Origin: Sphingomonas palustris
Lineage (GTDB): Bacteria; Pseudomonadota; Alphaproteobacteria; Sphingomonadales; Sphingomonadaceae
Assembly: GCA_026225215.1 (NCBI GenBank)
Contig: JAMFSI010000184.1
Span: forward strand, 1 to 44,238
Direction: 5' to 3'
DNA: 44,238 nucleotides
A program made the position numbers and the translations under genes. Positions 31,250 through 39,853 of the stretch are shown in pieces. Positions within the stretch are counted from its first letter, which is position 1. Every line of letters begins with the position of its first letter. The notes beneath the pieces were generated by a model. That model ran no database searches. It was given only the letters and a program-made list of their open reading frames with translations, and was not told the DNA's origin.

Positions 31250-32053
31250 TCATCGCGTGGGCTTCATCCCTGCCGCCATGGCCGCCAGAGCCTCGCGGCG
31301 GGGCATCGCCAGCAACTGGTCGAAACTCGCCTTGTAATAATCGCTGCTGAAGAAGGTGGGGCCCTCGGCAATATGCGCCAGCGTCGCCTGGGCGACATCG
31401 GCGGCGGGCAATTGGTTATGCAGCATGGCGGGGTCGATGCCTTGCTTTGCGGCGGCTTCCGATTCGGTGGCGCCGGGGCAGAGGGTCAGTATGTCGATGC
31501 CTTCATTGGAAACCTCGCCCCACAACGCTTCGCCCAGCGCGATGACCAAGGCTTTGCTGGCGGAATAAGCCGCCGAATAGGGGCAGCCCATCAGCCCTTC
31601 GATCGAGGCATTGAAGATGATGCCACCCCCTTTGCCGGCGCCACGGCGCGCGCGCAGGCGGGGGATGAAGCCATGAGCGAGCTGCAGGGGGATGTTGCAA
31701 TTGACCATCAGCATGTCGGTCATGGTGGCGGCATCATTCGCTTCATGCGGCCCCTTGAGCCCGAAGCCGGCGTTGGAGACGACCAGCCCGATGTCCTGGG
31801 CAGCGGTGGCATCGAGCAGGCTTTGCGCGGCGTTGGCGCGGGCAAGATCGACTTCCAGCGCCGTCACCTTGACCCCGTGCTGCGCGTTCAGCCGTGCTGC
31901 CAGTGTCTCCAGCCGGTCGATGCGGCGAGCGGCGATCACCAGGTCGAAGCCGAGTGCCGCCAATTCTTCGGCAAAGGCCTGGCCGATACCGGAAGAGGCG
32001 CCCGTGACTAGCGCGCCGGGGCCATAAGTCTGGTGGAAATTCGCCGGTATCAT
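31250..32053 (-). CDS. Short-chain dehydrogenase/reductase
   Basis: A 267-residue SDR with TGASSGIG (17-24, cofactor binding), NAG (94-96), catalytic S150 and Y163-x3-K167 (YSASK). The AARR segment after the second strand suggests NADP(H) preference. The C-terminus has an extension (FFSSDYYKASFDQLLAMPRREALAAMA) seen in SDRs acting on lipids or ketones. It diverges from the YqjI-like regulator across a 180-base gap that contains a 16-bp palindrome, so it may be under that regulator. The substrate is unknown. Confidence 0.9.
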   Translation of the reverse strand: MIPANFHQTYGPGALVTGASSGIGQAFAEELAALGFDLVIAARRIDRLETLAARLNAQHGVKVTALEVDLARANAAQSLLDATAAQDIGLVVSNAGFGLKGPHEANDAATMTDMLMVNCNIPLQLAHGFIPRLRARRGAGKGGGIIFNASIEGLMGCPYSAAYSASKALVIALGEALWGEVSNEGIDILTLCPGATESEAAAKQGIDPAMLHNQLPAADVAQATLAHIAEGPTFFSSDYYKASFDQLLAMPRREALAAMAAGMKPTR

Positions 32054-32167
32054 GTCGGGCCTCCGTCAATTCTGGCTGTTTTAGCCGCCGCGCCGGAACG
32101 ATGCCACCGCCTGGGCGGTTTGCGGTGCGGAGCTTTCGGCGCTCGCGATCGGGCAGTGAAATATAAT

Positions 32168-32183
32168 TCAAGATATATCTTGA
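32168..32183. promoter_or_regulatory. 16-bp palindrome, probable operator of the YqjI-like regulator
   Basis: TCAAGATATATCTTGA is a perfect palindrome in the gap between the SDR gene and the PadR/YqjI-like gene, 52 bases upstream of the latter's start. A+T-rich symmetric sites are typical for PadR proteins. It is well placed to control both divergent genes. Confidence 0.6.
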
Positions 32184-32234
32184 CTCATTCCAGATACAGC
32201 CTATCTCGGTGCCATGCACAAGGAGATACAACAC

Positions 32235-32927
32235 ATGCATATTTTTAAAGGCCGCAATGGCGGCAGGCACGGCCATGGTGGCCGCAATCTTTTCGACGGC
32301 CAACCCGGCTGTGATCGCGGCGGCTTCGGCCGTGGCGGATTCGGTGGAGGCGACGAGCGGCACGGGCTGTTCGGTGGTCGCGGGCGTCACGGTGAACATG
32401 GCCACGGCCATCATGGTTTTGGCGAGCGCCCTGGCTTTGGTAGCCGGCGCGGCAAGCGTTTTTCCGGTGAGGAACTGCGGCTGATGGTGCTTAGTCTGCT
32501 CGATGGCGAGCCGCAGCACGGCTATCAGCTGATCCGGGGCTTTTCCGAGAAAAGCGGCGAGGCCTATACGCCCAGCCCCGGCGTGCTTTACCCGCTGCTG
32601 ACTTTGCTGGCGGATATGGGCCTGGTCGAGGAAGTTGCCGGCGAAGCGGGTGGCAGTCGTCGCAGCTTTGCCCTCACCGACGCGGGCCGCGCTGAATTGG
32701 CGGCCAACGCTGAGCAGGTCGCGGCGGCATTCGCCCGACTGACGGAAATGGCCGGCGAAACCCGCCGCGCCGATCCGGCACCGGTGCGCCGCGCGATGCT
32801 GAACCTGCGGACCGCCGCGATCCAGCGGCTCACCAGCGGCGAAGGCGGCGAAGAGCTGGCCTTCCGCATCGCCGAAGTGCTCGATGAGGCCGCGCGCACC
32901 ATCGAACGTCTCAAGATCGAGGAGTGA
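32235..32927 (+). CDS. YqjI-like PadR regulator with His/Gly-rich metal-binding extension
   Basis: About 230 residues from ATG 32235, which has an AAGGAGAT site at 32220-32227; an ATG seven codons upstream lies before that site. The first 75 residues are rich in Gly, His and Arg (HGHGG, RHGEHGHGHHGFGE). The PadR winged helix follows (GEELRLMVLSLLDGEPQHGYQLI, YTPSPGVLYPLLTLLADMGLVEEV), then a dimerisation helix. The same layout defines E. coli YqjI, a nickel-responsive repressor of a ferric-siderophore reductase gene. It is therefore probably a metal sensor. The next gene encodes a DUF2218 protein, a domain linked with siderophore-interacting reductases. Confidence 0.83.
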   Translation: MHIFKGRNGGRHGHGGRNLFDGQPGCDRGGFGRGGFGGGDERHGLFGGRGRHGEHGHGHHGFGERPGFGSRRGKRFSGEELRLMVLSLLDGEPQHGYQLIRGFSEKSGEAYTPSPGVLYPLLTLLADMGLVEEVAGEAGGSRRSFALTDAGRAELAANAEQVAAAFARLTEMAGETRRADPAPVRRAMLNLRTAAIQRLTSGEGGEELAFRIAEVLDEAARTIERLKIEE

Positions 32928-32932
32928 GCCCC

Positions 32933-33220
32933 ATGTCGCGTTCGATGGCTATCGTCCCGACCACGCATGCCAGTCGCTATCTTCAGCAGCTGTGCAAACA
33001 TTGGAGCCACAAATTCGCAGTGACCTTCGATGCACACAGCGGCCATGTGCCGCTGCCGCTGGGCACCGTGGACCTGGCGGCGGGTGATATGGCGCTGACT
33101 GTCACTTGCGAAACGACCGAGGGCGGCGATCTGGAGCGTATCCAGCAAGTCGTCGCCGAGCACTTGAACCGCTTCGCTCATCGCGAGGGCGAGCTGTCAT
33201 TCCAATGGCAGGCGGCCTGA
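32933..33220 (+). CDS. DUF2218 protein
   Basis: A 95-residue single-domain DUF2218 protein (ATHASRYLQQLCKHWSHKFAV-like start, LTVTCETTEGGDLERIQQVVAEHLNRFA, ending FQWQA). The ATG at 32933 lies five bases after the regulator's stop; a GTG at 32924 overlapping that stop is an alternative. DUF2218 is found alone or fused to siderophore-interacting FAD reductases, and its link to a YqjI-like regulator supports a role in iron or nickel homeostasis. The reductase itself is not next to it. Confidence 0.85.
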   Translation: MSRSMAIVPTTHASRYLQQLCKHWSHKFAVTFDAHSGHVPLPLGTVDLAAGDMALTVTCETTEGGDLERIQQVVAEHLNRFAHREGELSFQWQAA

Positions 33221-33264
33221 GCGAAACCTTTCCCTTTTGGGGCGTCGGCGGCTAACCCTCGCCG

Positions 33265-34425
33265 ATGCCCCAATTTCTTCCAGCCTTCGACACCATCGCC
33301 TTCCTCCGCGATAGCTGGCAAAAGCAGCCGCTGCTGATCAGGAATCCCTGGACGGAATGGCACAATCCCCTGGCTCCGGACGAACTCGCCGGTCTGGCCT
33401 GCGAGGCAGCTGTGGAATCGCGATTGGTCGCCTGTAAGGGCCGGGCCAAGTATTCGCTTGTCTGTGAAAGCGGGCCTTTCGACGAAACCCGCTTCGGCAG
33501 ACTCGGTCAAAAGGCATGGACGTTGCTGGTGCAGGCCGTAGATCACCACGTCCCCGCCGTTGCCGCGCTGATCGAGCCATTTCGGTTCGTGCCGAACTGG
33601 CGGATCGACGATGTCATGGTCAGCTATGCCGTCGATGGCGGCGGGGTCGGCGCGCATTTCGATCATTACGACGTGTTTCTGATCCAGGGGTTGGGGAAGC
33701 GGCGCTGGCGGGTCGGGCAGGCTTGCAATGACGCTACTGCGTTGCTGCCGCATGATGACCTGCGCTTGCTGGCCGATTTTGCGCCCACTGCCGAATATTT
33801 ACTGGAGCCAGGCGACATTCTCTATGTGCCGCCTGGCATCGCCCATGACGGCGTCGCGGTGGGTGATGATTGCATGACCTATTCGATCGGCTTTCGCGCA
33901 CCGTCGCGGGCCGAATTGATCGGCGATTGGAGCGATCATCTGCTGGAGACAATCACCGAGGACGATCGCTATCGCGACCCCGGATTGGCGCTTCAGGCCA
34001 ATCCCGGCGAAATCGCGCTCACCGCCATTGCCGCGCTGCATGCTTTGGTGACCGAGAAGCTGCTCGACCGTGACGGTTTCGCGCGCTGGTTCGGCAGCTT
34101 TGCCTCCACGCCCAAATATCCGGACATCGACTGGCGCCCCGAGCCGATCGGCGTGGCCGGGTTGCGGCGACGATTGGCGGAAGGCGCGCCGCTTTATCGC
34201 AATCCCGCCAGCCGCTTTTCCTTCATCCGGAGAACTGATGCTACCCTCTGGCTATTTGTCGACGGCGAGCAGTTCGATTGCGTGGGTGCAGCCGGTGTTT
34301 TTGCCGAGCAGGTCTGTGCCCATGACGTGCTGGTTGTCGACACCATCGTGCTGGCCGACGCGGCCGCGCTTGCGGTGATTTTGCGCCTCTACAATCAGGG
34401 GAGCGTCAGCTTCGACTCGGAGTAA
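33265..34425 (+). CDS. RoxA-like ribosomal oxygenase (JmjC/cupin)
   Basis: A 386-residue Fe(II)/2-oxoglutarate oxygenase resembling RoxA (YcfD), which hydroxylates an arginine of ribosomal protein uL16. The JmjC core has H131-x-D133 ([10 protein letters not shown]) and H194 ([10 protein letters not shown]), with the N-terminal [15 protein letters not shown] typical of this subgroup. The C-terminal dimerisation and winged-helix regions are present. It overlaps the convergent pseudouridine synthase by 31 bases. Both neighbours modify the ribosome, which may be coincidence. Confidence 0.85.
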   Translation: MPQFLPAFDTIAFLRDSWQKQPLLIRNPWTEWHNPLAPDELAGLACEAAVESRLVACKGRAKYSLVCESGPFDETRFGRLGQKAWTLLVQAVDHHVPAVAALIEPFRFVPNWRIDDVMVSYAVDGGGVGAHFDHYDVFLIQGLGKRRWRVGQACNDATALLPHDDLRLLADFAPTAEYLLEPGDILYVPPGIAHDGVAVGDDCMTYSIGFRAPSRAELIGDWSDHLLETITEDDRYRDPGLALQANPGEIALTAIAALHALVTEKLLDRDGFARWFGSFASTPKYPDIDWRPEPIGVAGLRRRLAEGAPLYRNPASRFSFIRRTDATLWLFVDGEQFDCVGAAGVFAEQVCAHDVLVVDTIVLADAAALAVILRLYNQGSVSFDSE

Positions 34426-34964
34426 TCGCGCCATTGGCCCGGCGCGATTCCGTCCAGGTTCCACTCACCGATGTGCCAGCGCACCAGTCGCAGCGTCGGA
34501 TGGCCCACCGCTGCCGTCATTCTCCGTACCTGCCGGTTGCGGCCTTCGCTGATGGTCAGCTTGAGCCAGCAGTCGGGCACGCTCTTGCGAAAGCGCACCG
34601 GCGGATCGCGCGGCCAGAGTTCGGGCGGGTCGATGCGTTCCACCTCGGCTGGGCGGGTCAGGCCGTCCTTCAGTTGAACCCCGCGCCGCAGCGCCGCCAG
34701 GCTGGGCTCGTCGGGCTCACCTTCGACCTGGACCAGATACATCTTCGGCAGTTTGAAACGCGGATCGGCGATGCGCGCCTGCAAGCGCCCGTCATCGGTC
34801 AGCAGCAACAGCCCCTCGCTATCGAGATCGAGCCGCCCCGCCGGATAAATGCCGGGGACGTCGATGAAGCGTGACAAGGTGACTCGCTCCGACCCGGCAT
34901 TGCCGGCATCGGTGAACTGGCAGAGCACGCCATAGGGTTTGTTAAACAGGATGACCCTGGCCAT
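34395..34964 (-). CDS. rluE: Pseudouridine synthase, RluE-like
   Basis: A 189-residue protein of the RsuA/RluB/E/F family without an S4 domain, which fits RluE (pseudouridine in 23S rRNA). The catalytic motif is [17 protein letters not shown] with D46. Other family blocks are [10 protein letters not shown] and [28 protein letters not shown]. The N-terminal [11 protein letters not shown] is the usual start. Its 3' end overlaps the RoxA-like gene by 31 bases in convergent orientation. Confidence 0.88.
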   Translation of the reverse strand: MARVILFNKPYGVLCQFTDAGNAGSERVTLSRFIDVPGIYPAGRLDLDSEGLLLLTDDGRLQARIADPRFKLPKMYLVQVEGEPDEPSLAALRRGVQLKDGLTRPAEVERIDPPELWPRDPPVRFRKSVPDCWLKLTISEGRNRQVRRMTAAVGHPTLRLVRWHIGEWNLDGIAPGQWRDYSESKLTLP

Positions 34965-35005
34965 CGCCCGCTCGCGCTTTTAAGGAATCGGGGGCTTGGA
35001 AAAGT

Positions 35006-35179
35006 TCAGGAAAAATCCGCCTCACGCCGGGTGATCAGCGCTTCGATTCGGCTGATGCAATTCTGCCACGCCGTCAGCGCTGGCTTATCGTCCTTGTCCA
35101 GCGCCACTTCGAGGCAACGCAAGCCTTCCGCCCGCATGACGATCAACTCATCGAGATGATCTTCGGTAGCCAAACTCAT
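35006..35179 (-). CDS. Small hypothetical protein
   Basis: A 57-residue acidic, helical protein (MSLATEDHLDELIVMRAEGLRCLEVALDK...ALTAWQNCISRIEALITRREADF). ATG 35179 follows GGAGTGCGAATC, a good ribosome site; an in-frame ATG six codons upstream lacks one. No domain is recognised. It has a single cysteine and a predicted two-helix hairpin shape. It lies 41 bases upstream of the RluE-like gene on the same strand and may be co-transcribed with it. Confidence 0.55.
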   Translation of the reverse strand: MSLATEDHLDELIVMRAEGLRCLEVALDKDDKPALTAWQNCISRIEALITRREADFS

Positions 35180-35259
35180 GATTCGCACTCCATGCAATGC
35201 GTCCCGCGCCTAGCTAGCAGAGTTAAACGGGGCGCCAGAATCATTCTTTTGAGCGTGCC

Positions 35260-35298
35260 AGAGCGGGCAGCGTAATATGTGAATTACGCGCCCGCTCT
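35260..35298 (+). terminator. Long hairpin with T-run, terminator-like
   Basis: A 16-bp stem with one bulged A: AGAGCGGGC-a-GCGTAAT (35260-35276) pairs with ATTACGC-GCCCGCTCT (35283-35298) around a 6-base loop. It is followed by AAGTTTTTG, which suits intrinsic termination on the plus strand. No plus-strand gene ends upstream, so it may terminate a small RNA or be a leader structure of the downstream cold-shock gene. Confidence 0.6.
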
Positions 35299-35530
35299 AA
35301 GTTTTTGTTATCGCATCGTTTGATGCAAAAAACCGGTACCCACTTTTTCGCACGATGCTCTAGCGCCGGAACCTGCCTCGATTCGGCGCGCAATGCGATG
35401 CTACACCGCGCGATGGAGGCTGTTTTTCCCGCCTTTTCGTGCTATGGGGCCGTCGCTGAACGTCGCAATCGACGGATATTGGGCCGCCGCGGCTCTCCCT
35501 TTGTCCCCAAATAGCCTCACGAAGCCGGGA
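35299..35530. other. Non-coding leader region of the cold-shock gene with a dispersed repeat
   Basis: The segment 35313-35358 carries GCATC-GTTT-GATGC and outer arms GCATCGT/ACGATGC around the familiar AACCGGTACCCACTTTTTCGC core, a repeat often seen between genes in alphaproteobacteria. The rest is without a recognised gene and probably holds the promoter and 5' leader of the cold-shock gene. Confidence 0.55.
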
Positions 35531-35583
35531 TGTGTGAAACCTTCGCGCATGCCCGCCCCCTTGCGGACTTAAGGAATCGCAAA

Positions 35584-35790
35584 ATGACTATCGGAACCGT
35601 GAAGTTTTTCAATGCCGACAAGGGCTATGGCTTCATCGCCCCTAAGGACGGCGGCTCTGACGCTTTCGTCCACATCTCGGCCGTGGAACGCGCCGGCATG
35701 CGCACGCTGAACAAGGATCAGCGCGTGTCGTACGAACTGGAAACGGATCGTCGCGGTAAGACTTCGGCTGTTAATCTGGCGGCTGCCTGA
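35584..35790 (+). CDS. cspA: Cold-shock protein
   Basis: A 68-residue single cold-shock domain. RNP1 is KGYGFI (residues 13-18) and RNP2 is DAFVHISA. The N-terminal MTIGTVKFFNADKGYGFI and the C-terminal SAVNLAA are typical. It binds single-stranded nucleic acid and acts as an RNA chaperone. ATG 35584 follows an AAGGAA site; upstream codons have no match. The DUF6481 gene follows after 77 bases, an arrangement also seen in other alphaproteobacteria. Confidence 0.94.
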   Translation: MTIGTVKFFNADKGYGFIAPKDGGSDAFVHISAVERAGMRTLNKDQRVSYELETDRRGKTSAVNLAAA

Positions 35791-35867
35791 TTTAAAGGAA
35801 GCGGGACGCCGGGCTCGGCGTTCCGCTTCCACCCATTCGAAACGAGAAGAGGACAGAGTACCCATTT

Positions 35868-36218
35868 ATGGCTGGTTACAAGGAACCCGGGTTTCAGGAA
35901 CGGGTGGCCAATGCTACTCAGGCGCGCCAGAACGCGCTGGCTAAGCTGAAATCCAAGCCGCAGCTCGACGAGGCCGAAGTGGCCCGGCTGAAGGCGGAAC
36001 ATGAAGCGCGCGAAGCGGCAAAACTGGCCAAGCGCGCCGAGATCAAGGCTGCGCGTGAAGCAGAGCGCGAGGCGGAGCGCGAAGCCAAGCGGCTGCGCGA
36101 GGAAGAGGCTGCCTTGGCAGCGGCGCCGAAGCCTAAGGCCCCCGAAATGAGCGCTGAAGAGAAAAAGGCGATCCGCGACGCCAAATATGCGGCGCGCAAG
36201 GCTCGCAAGGGGCGCTGA
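35868..36218 (+). CDS. DUF6481 family protein
   Basis: A 116-residue highly charged, coiled-coil protein. It starts YKEPGFQERVANATQARQNALAKLKSKP, then has a long Ala/Arg/Glu/Lys helix (AAREAEREAEREAKRLREEE) and a basic tail (KKAIRDAKYAARKARKGR). This matches DUF6481, a small alphaproteobacterial family often next to cold-shock genes. The function is unknown; the composition suggests nucleic-acid or ribosome binding. Confidence 0.8.
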   Translation: MAGYKEPGFQERVANATQARQNALAKLKSKPQLDEAEVARLKAEHEAREAAKLAKRAEIKAAREAEREAEREAKRLREEEAALAAAPKPKAPEMSAEEKKAIRDAKYAARKARKGR

Positions 36219-36231
36219 TGCCTATGGCACG

Positions 36232-36366
36232 AAATTCGCCGAGAGGCGAATTTGAGCGCGGTGCCGGCCCGCTCCCCCGGCCCCGCCACCCATTGACGGT
36301 ACCCGGCGGGGGGTTGGGCGGGGCGAGCGGGCCGGCACCGCGCCAGAAATTAGCGCAGCTAATTTC
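36232..36366. repeat. Composite triple-hairpin intergenic element
   Basis: Three nested signals are seen. AAATTCGCC-GAGA-GGCGAATTT lies at 36232-36253. A perfect 19-bp inverted repeat has arms GCGCGGTGCCGGCCCGCTC (36256-36274) and its complement (36325-36343). GAAATTAGC-GCA-GCTAATTTC lies at 36346-36366. The element fills most of the gap between DUF6481 and the spermidine-synthase-like gene. It looks like a mobile palindromic unit or a strong bidirectional terminator. Confidence 0.7.
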
Positions 36367-36384
36367 GAACCGGGCATTCAATAC

Positions 36385-37074
36385 ATGCCAGGCACTCAAT
36401 ATATGATCGCGCGCGAGTTGCTGGGCACCGCGCAGGTGCCTGGCGGCGAGGAATTGCGGCTGTTCAGGCACGGCGCCGATTTCATGATCGTGCTCGATCG
36501 CAATGAATTGATGAACACGCGGATGAGCGGTTCGGAAGAAGCTCTGGCGACGCTGAGCATCGCCCGCCTGCCCGAGCGGGGCGCGCGGCATGTGCTGATC
36601 GGCGGCTATGGCATGGGCTTTACTCTGCGCACGGCGCTGGCGGCGCTGGGCGCCGATGCGCGGGTGACCGTGGCCGAACTGGTGCCGGAGATTATCGCCT
36701 GGGCGCGGGGGCCGATGGCGGCGCTGACCGCAGGCTGCCTCGATGATCGCCGCGTGGTGCTGGTGGAGGACGATGTCTCTTGGCTGATCGGCGGCGCCGA
36801 GGCCGAATATGACGCGATCCTGCTCGATGTCGACAATGGCCCCGATGGGCTGGTGCGGCAGGACAACAACCGGCTTTATACGAAAACCGGCCTGCGCGCG
36901 GCGCTAGCGGCGCTGCGGCCGGGTGGGGTGCTGGCGGTGTGGTCGGCCGGGCCGGACCCGGCGTTCACCCGGCGGTTGGAGAATGCCGGCTTTGCCGTGG
37001 AAGAGGTGCGGGTGCGGGCGCGTAGCAATGGCAAGGGCGCTCACCATATGATCTGGCTCGCGACCAAAGCTTAG
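36385..37074 (+). CDS. Spermidine-synthase-like methyltransferase-fold protein
   Basis: A 229-residue Rossmann-fold protein (ATG 36403, six codons later, is an alternative start). It has the family's ELRLFRHGADFMIVLDRNELMNTRMSGSEEALA segment and the nucleotide-binding loop VLIGGYGMGFTLRTAL. VTVAELVPEI, DDVSWLI, YDAILLDVDNGPD and LRPGGVLAVWSAG follow. It resembles polyamine aminopropyltransferases, but the N-terminal domain is short and the substrate residues are not canonical, so it may act on another molecule. Stand-alone gene. Confidence 0.75.
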   Translation: MPGTQYMIARELLGTAQVPGGEELRLFRHGADFMIVLDRNELMNTRMSGSEEALATLSIARLPERGARHVLIGGYGMGFTLRTALAALGADARVTVAELVPEIIAWARGPMAALTAGCLDDRRVVLVEDDVSWLIGGAEAEYDAILLDVDNGPDGLVRQDNNRLYTKTGLRAALAALRPGGVLAVWSAGPDPAFTRRLENAGFAVEEVRVRARSNGKGAHHMIWLATKA

Positions 37075-37087
37075 TAAAAGCGTAGTA

Positions 37088-38692
37088 TCAGTGCCCCCCT
37101 GCGCCCGATAGCCGGGTCAGCGGCACGCGTGGACTGAACCAGACCAGCGCCGAAGAAACGAACAGCAGCATCGCGGCGACGACGAAGGCATGATTGAGCG
37201 CAATCGTTGCCGCTTCGGTATCGACCATGTTCGAGATCATCCAAAGAGTTTGATCGGCGCTGAAACCGCGGGCGGCAAGGCTGGCCTGAGCCGCAGCCGG
37301 CTGTAGCTTGCCGACGAGATCGACACGAGAAGCGCTCTGCGCGTCGCCCCAGATCGTCAGCACCGCCGAGGTCGAAATGGCGATCGCCATCGAGCGCACG
37401 AAATTAGTGAGGCCTGCGGCTGACGCGGTTTCCTCGGGGTTTACCGAACTCAGTGAAACCGTGGTGAGCGGGATCATCATGAAGGGAATGCCGATACCCA
37501 GCGCCGCCATCGGCCACGCCAGCGAAAAGAAATCGACGCCGCTGGTCCAGCCGGCGCGCACCAGCGACATCAAGCCCATCCAGCCGGTGCCGAACGAGAT
37601 CAGTGCCCGCGGATCCACTTTGGGGAGCAGTCGGGCGGCAAATTGGGAGACGAAGATAGCGGTGACGGCATTGAGCGCCGTGACGAACCCGGCCTTGGTG
37701 GCGGTATAGCCCAGCGTCGTTTGCAACCATTGCGGCACCGCGACCACGCCGGCGAAAAACGAGCCGAACGACAAGGCCATGATGACGCAGGTGGTGCTGA
37801 AACCGCGATGGCGAAACACCCGCAGATCGACGATCGGATGCTCCTCGGTCAATTCCCAGATCACGAAAGCGCAGAAGCCGACCGCCGCCATGATCCCCAG
37901 CGCGACGATGCGGGCGCTGCCGAACCAGTCGGCATCGCGTCCGGTATCGAGCAGTATTTGCAGGCAAGCGATCCAGAAGATCAGCAGGCAGAGGCCGATT
38001 TTGTCGATTGGCAGGATCCGGGTCTCGGTCTCCACCGCCCGCAGATAGCGATAGCCGAGCATGGCCGAGATCAAGCCGATCGGCACGTTGATCAGGAATA
38101 TCCAATGCCAGCTGAGATCGTCGCTGATGAAGCCGCCGATGATCGGGCCGCAGGCTGGGCCCAGCGTGGTCGTCATCGCCCATAGCGCCATCGCCATCGA
38201 GCGCTTCTCGGGCGGAAACACCCGCACCAGCAGCGTCTGCGACATCGGCATGATCGGGCCGCCGCACAGCCCCTGGCCGATTCGGCAGACGACAATCATG
38301 CCGAGACTGACCGACAATCCGCAGAGCAGCGAAAACAGGCTGAAGCCCAGCATCGCCAGCAGAAACATCTTCACCGCGCCGAAGCGCTGGGCCAGCCATC
38401 CGGTCAAGGGTACGCAGATCGCCTCGGCCACGGCATAGGAGGTGATGATCCAGGTGCCTTGGTCGAGCGAAATGCCCAGGTTCCCCGCGATATGCGGCAC
38501 CGAGACATTGGCGATGGTGAGGTCGAGCACCACCATGAAATTGCTGAGCGCCAGGATGAAGCCGGCGATGATCCGCAAGTTGGGGGTCAGCGTGGTCCAG
38601 GAGCCGACGGTTTCGGCGGGGCTGCCAGCTGCGGCTGGGGTAGCGGGCCCCGAGGCAGCCGGACCCACGCGGGCAACGTCGGCTTCGGCCAC
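37088..38692 (-). CDS. emrB: MFS drug exporter, EmrB/QacA (DHA2) family
   Basis: A 534-residue 14-helix major facilitator. Motif A-like GWLAQRFGAVKMF, the DHA2 segment GQGLCGGPIMPMSQTLL, GPACGPIIGGFI (motif C type) and NVPIGLISAMLGYRYL are visible. It is the inner-membrane pump of a tripartite exporter with the periplasmic adaptor gene three bases upstream and the outer-membrane factor gene before that. It expels hydrophobic toxic compounds using the proton gradient; the substrate here is unknown. Confidence 0.92.
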   Translation of the reverse strand: MAEADVARVGPAASGPATPAAAGSPAETVGSWTTLTPNLRIIAGFILALSNFMVVLDLTIANVSVPHIAGNLGISLDQGTWIITSYAVAEAICVPLTGWLAQRFGAVKMFLLAMLGFSLFSLLCGLSVSLGMIVVCRIGQGLCGGPIMPMSQTLLVRVFPPEKRSMAMALWAMTTTLGPACGPIIGGFISDDLSWHWIFLINVPIGLISAMLGYRYLRAVETETRILPIDKIGLCLLIFWIACLQILLDTGRDADWFGSARIVALGIMAAVGFCAFVIWELTEEHPIVDLRVFRHRGFSTTCVIMALSFGSFFAGVVAVPQWLQTTLGYTATKAGFVTALNAVTAIFVSQFAARLLPKVDPRALISFGTGWMGLMSLVRAGWTSGVDFFSLAWPMAALGIGIPFMMIPLTTVSLSSVNPEETASAAGLTNFVRSMAIAISTSAVLTIWGDAQSASRVDLVGKLQPAAAQASLAARGFSADQTLWMISNMVDTEAATIALNHAFVVAAMLLFVSSALVWFSPRVPLTRLSGAGGH

Positions 38693-38695
38693 GGT

Positions 38696-39853
38696 TCAGT
38701 CTCCCGACAGATCGATGGTAACCTCGGTTGAGAGGCCCATCCGCAAAGGATGCTGGATCAGTTCGTCCGGCTTGAGGGCGATACGCACCGGTACGCGCTG
38801 CACCACCTTGATCCAGTTGCCGGTGGCGTTCTGCGCCGGGATGATCGCCATCGAGGAGCCGGTGCCACCGCCGATGCCGGCCACCTTGCCATCATAAACC
38901 ACGCTGCCGCCATAAAGATCGACTTTGACCTTGGCCGGCATGCCGATGCGCACGCCGCTCAATTGGCCTTCCTTGAAATTGGCATCGACATAGGCCTGGT
39001 TGATCGGCACGATGGTCATGATCGGCGAATCCAAAGTCACGCGCTGGCCCAGTTGCACCTGGCGCCGGGTGACGACACCGTCGATCGGCGCGCGGATGGT
39101 CAGGCGCGAGTAATCCAGCTGGGCCGCCGCGAGTTTGGCCTTGGCGACCAGCACGCCCGGATCGGAATCCTCGTTGACCCCGTTGGTCAGTGCCCGATTG
39201 GCGGCAAGATCGCCTTGGGCTGCTTGTTGTTGCGCCTGGGCCTGGGCCACGGCGGCCTGCGCGGTGGCGACCGAGGCTTGCGCCGATAATGCCGCCTGCC
39301 TGGCCGAGGTCAATTCCTCGCCCGAGACGGCGCCGCTGTTGGCCAGCGCCTCGCGCCGCGACAAGTCGATCTTCGCTTTGGCGGCATCGGCGCTGGCGGA
39401 GGCCAGTTGCGCGCGCGCCTGAGCGATGCTGGCCCCGCGCGCCGCAAGCTGGGCGTCAAGCGAGCTGCCCGTCGCCACCGATTGCCGGTATTTACGCCGC
39501 GCTGCCGACAGATCCGCCTCGGCCTGCGCCAAGGCCACGCGGGTATCGGCGGGGTCGAGTTCGACCAGTACCGCGCCCGCTTTGACGAATTGGGTGTCGA
39601 CGACGTTCACCGCCGTCACCGCCGCTGCGACCAGTGGCGTGACTTCGGCGACATCGGCCGAGACATAGGCATCGTCGGTGCTGACGTGATCGCGCCCGAA
39701 CAGCACATACCACAGGCCCCACACCACCGCTGCGACGAGCACCACGGCGCCCAGGCGAATGAGCCAGGTGCGGCGGGTGTTACTGCGGGCAGCAGTAGCG
39801 GAGGCCGCCGCATCATCCGCGGTGAAGGCGGTCTGGGCGGGGGTGTCATTCAT
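38696..39853 (-). CDS. emrA: HlyD/EmrA-family membrane fusion protein
   Basis: A 385-residue periplasmic adaptor. One N-terminal transmembrane helix (about 30-52: IRLGAVVLVAAVVWGLWYVLF) is followed by the EmrA-type DAYVSADVAEVTPLVAAAV strand and a long alpha-hairpin of coiled coils (about 95-215, Ala/Gln-rich). The lipoyl-like half LTIRAPIDGVVTRRQVQLGQRV and the beta-barrel GMPAKVKVD come next. It overlaps the outer-membrane factor gene by eight bases. It bridges the EmrB pump and the NodT-type channel. Confidence 0.93.
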   Translation of the reverse strand: MNDTPAQTAFTADDAAASATAARSNTRRTWLIRLGAVVLVAAVVWGLWYVLFGRDHVSTDDAYVSADVAEVTPLVAAAVTAVNVVDTQFVKAGAVLVELDPADTRVALAQAEADLSAARRKYRQSVATGSSLDAQLAARGASIAQARAQLASASADAAKAKIDLSRREALANSGAVSGEELTSARQAALSAQASVATAQAAVAQAQAQQQAAQGDLAANRALTNGVNEDSDPGVLVAKAKLAAAQLDYSRLTIRAPIDGVVTRRQVQLGQRVTLDSPIMTIVPINQAYVDANFKEGQLSGVRIGMPAKVKVDLYGGSVVYDGKVAGIGGGTGSSMAIIPAQNATGNWIKVVQRVPVRIALKPDELIQHPLRMGLSTEVTIDLSGD

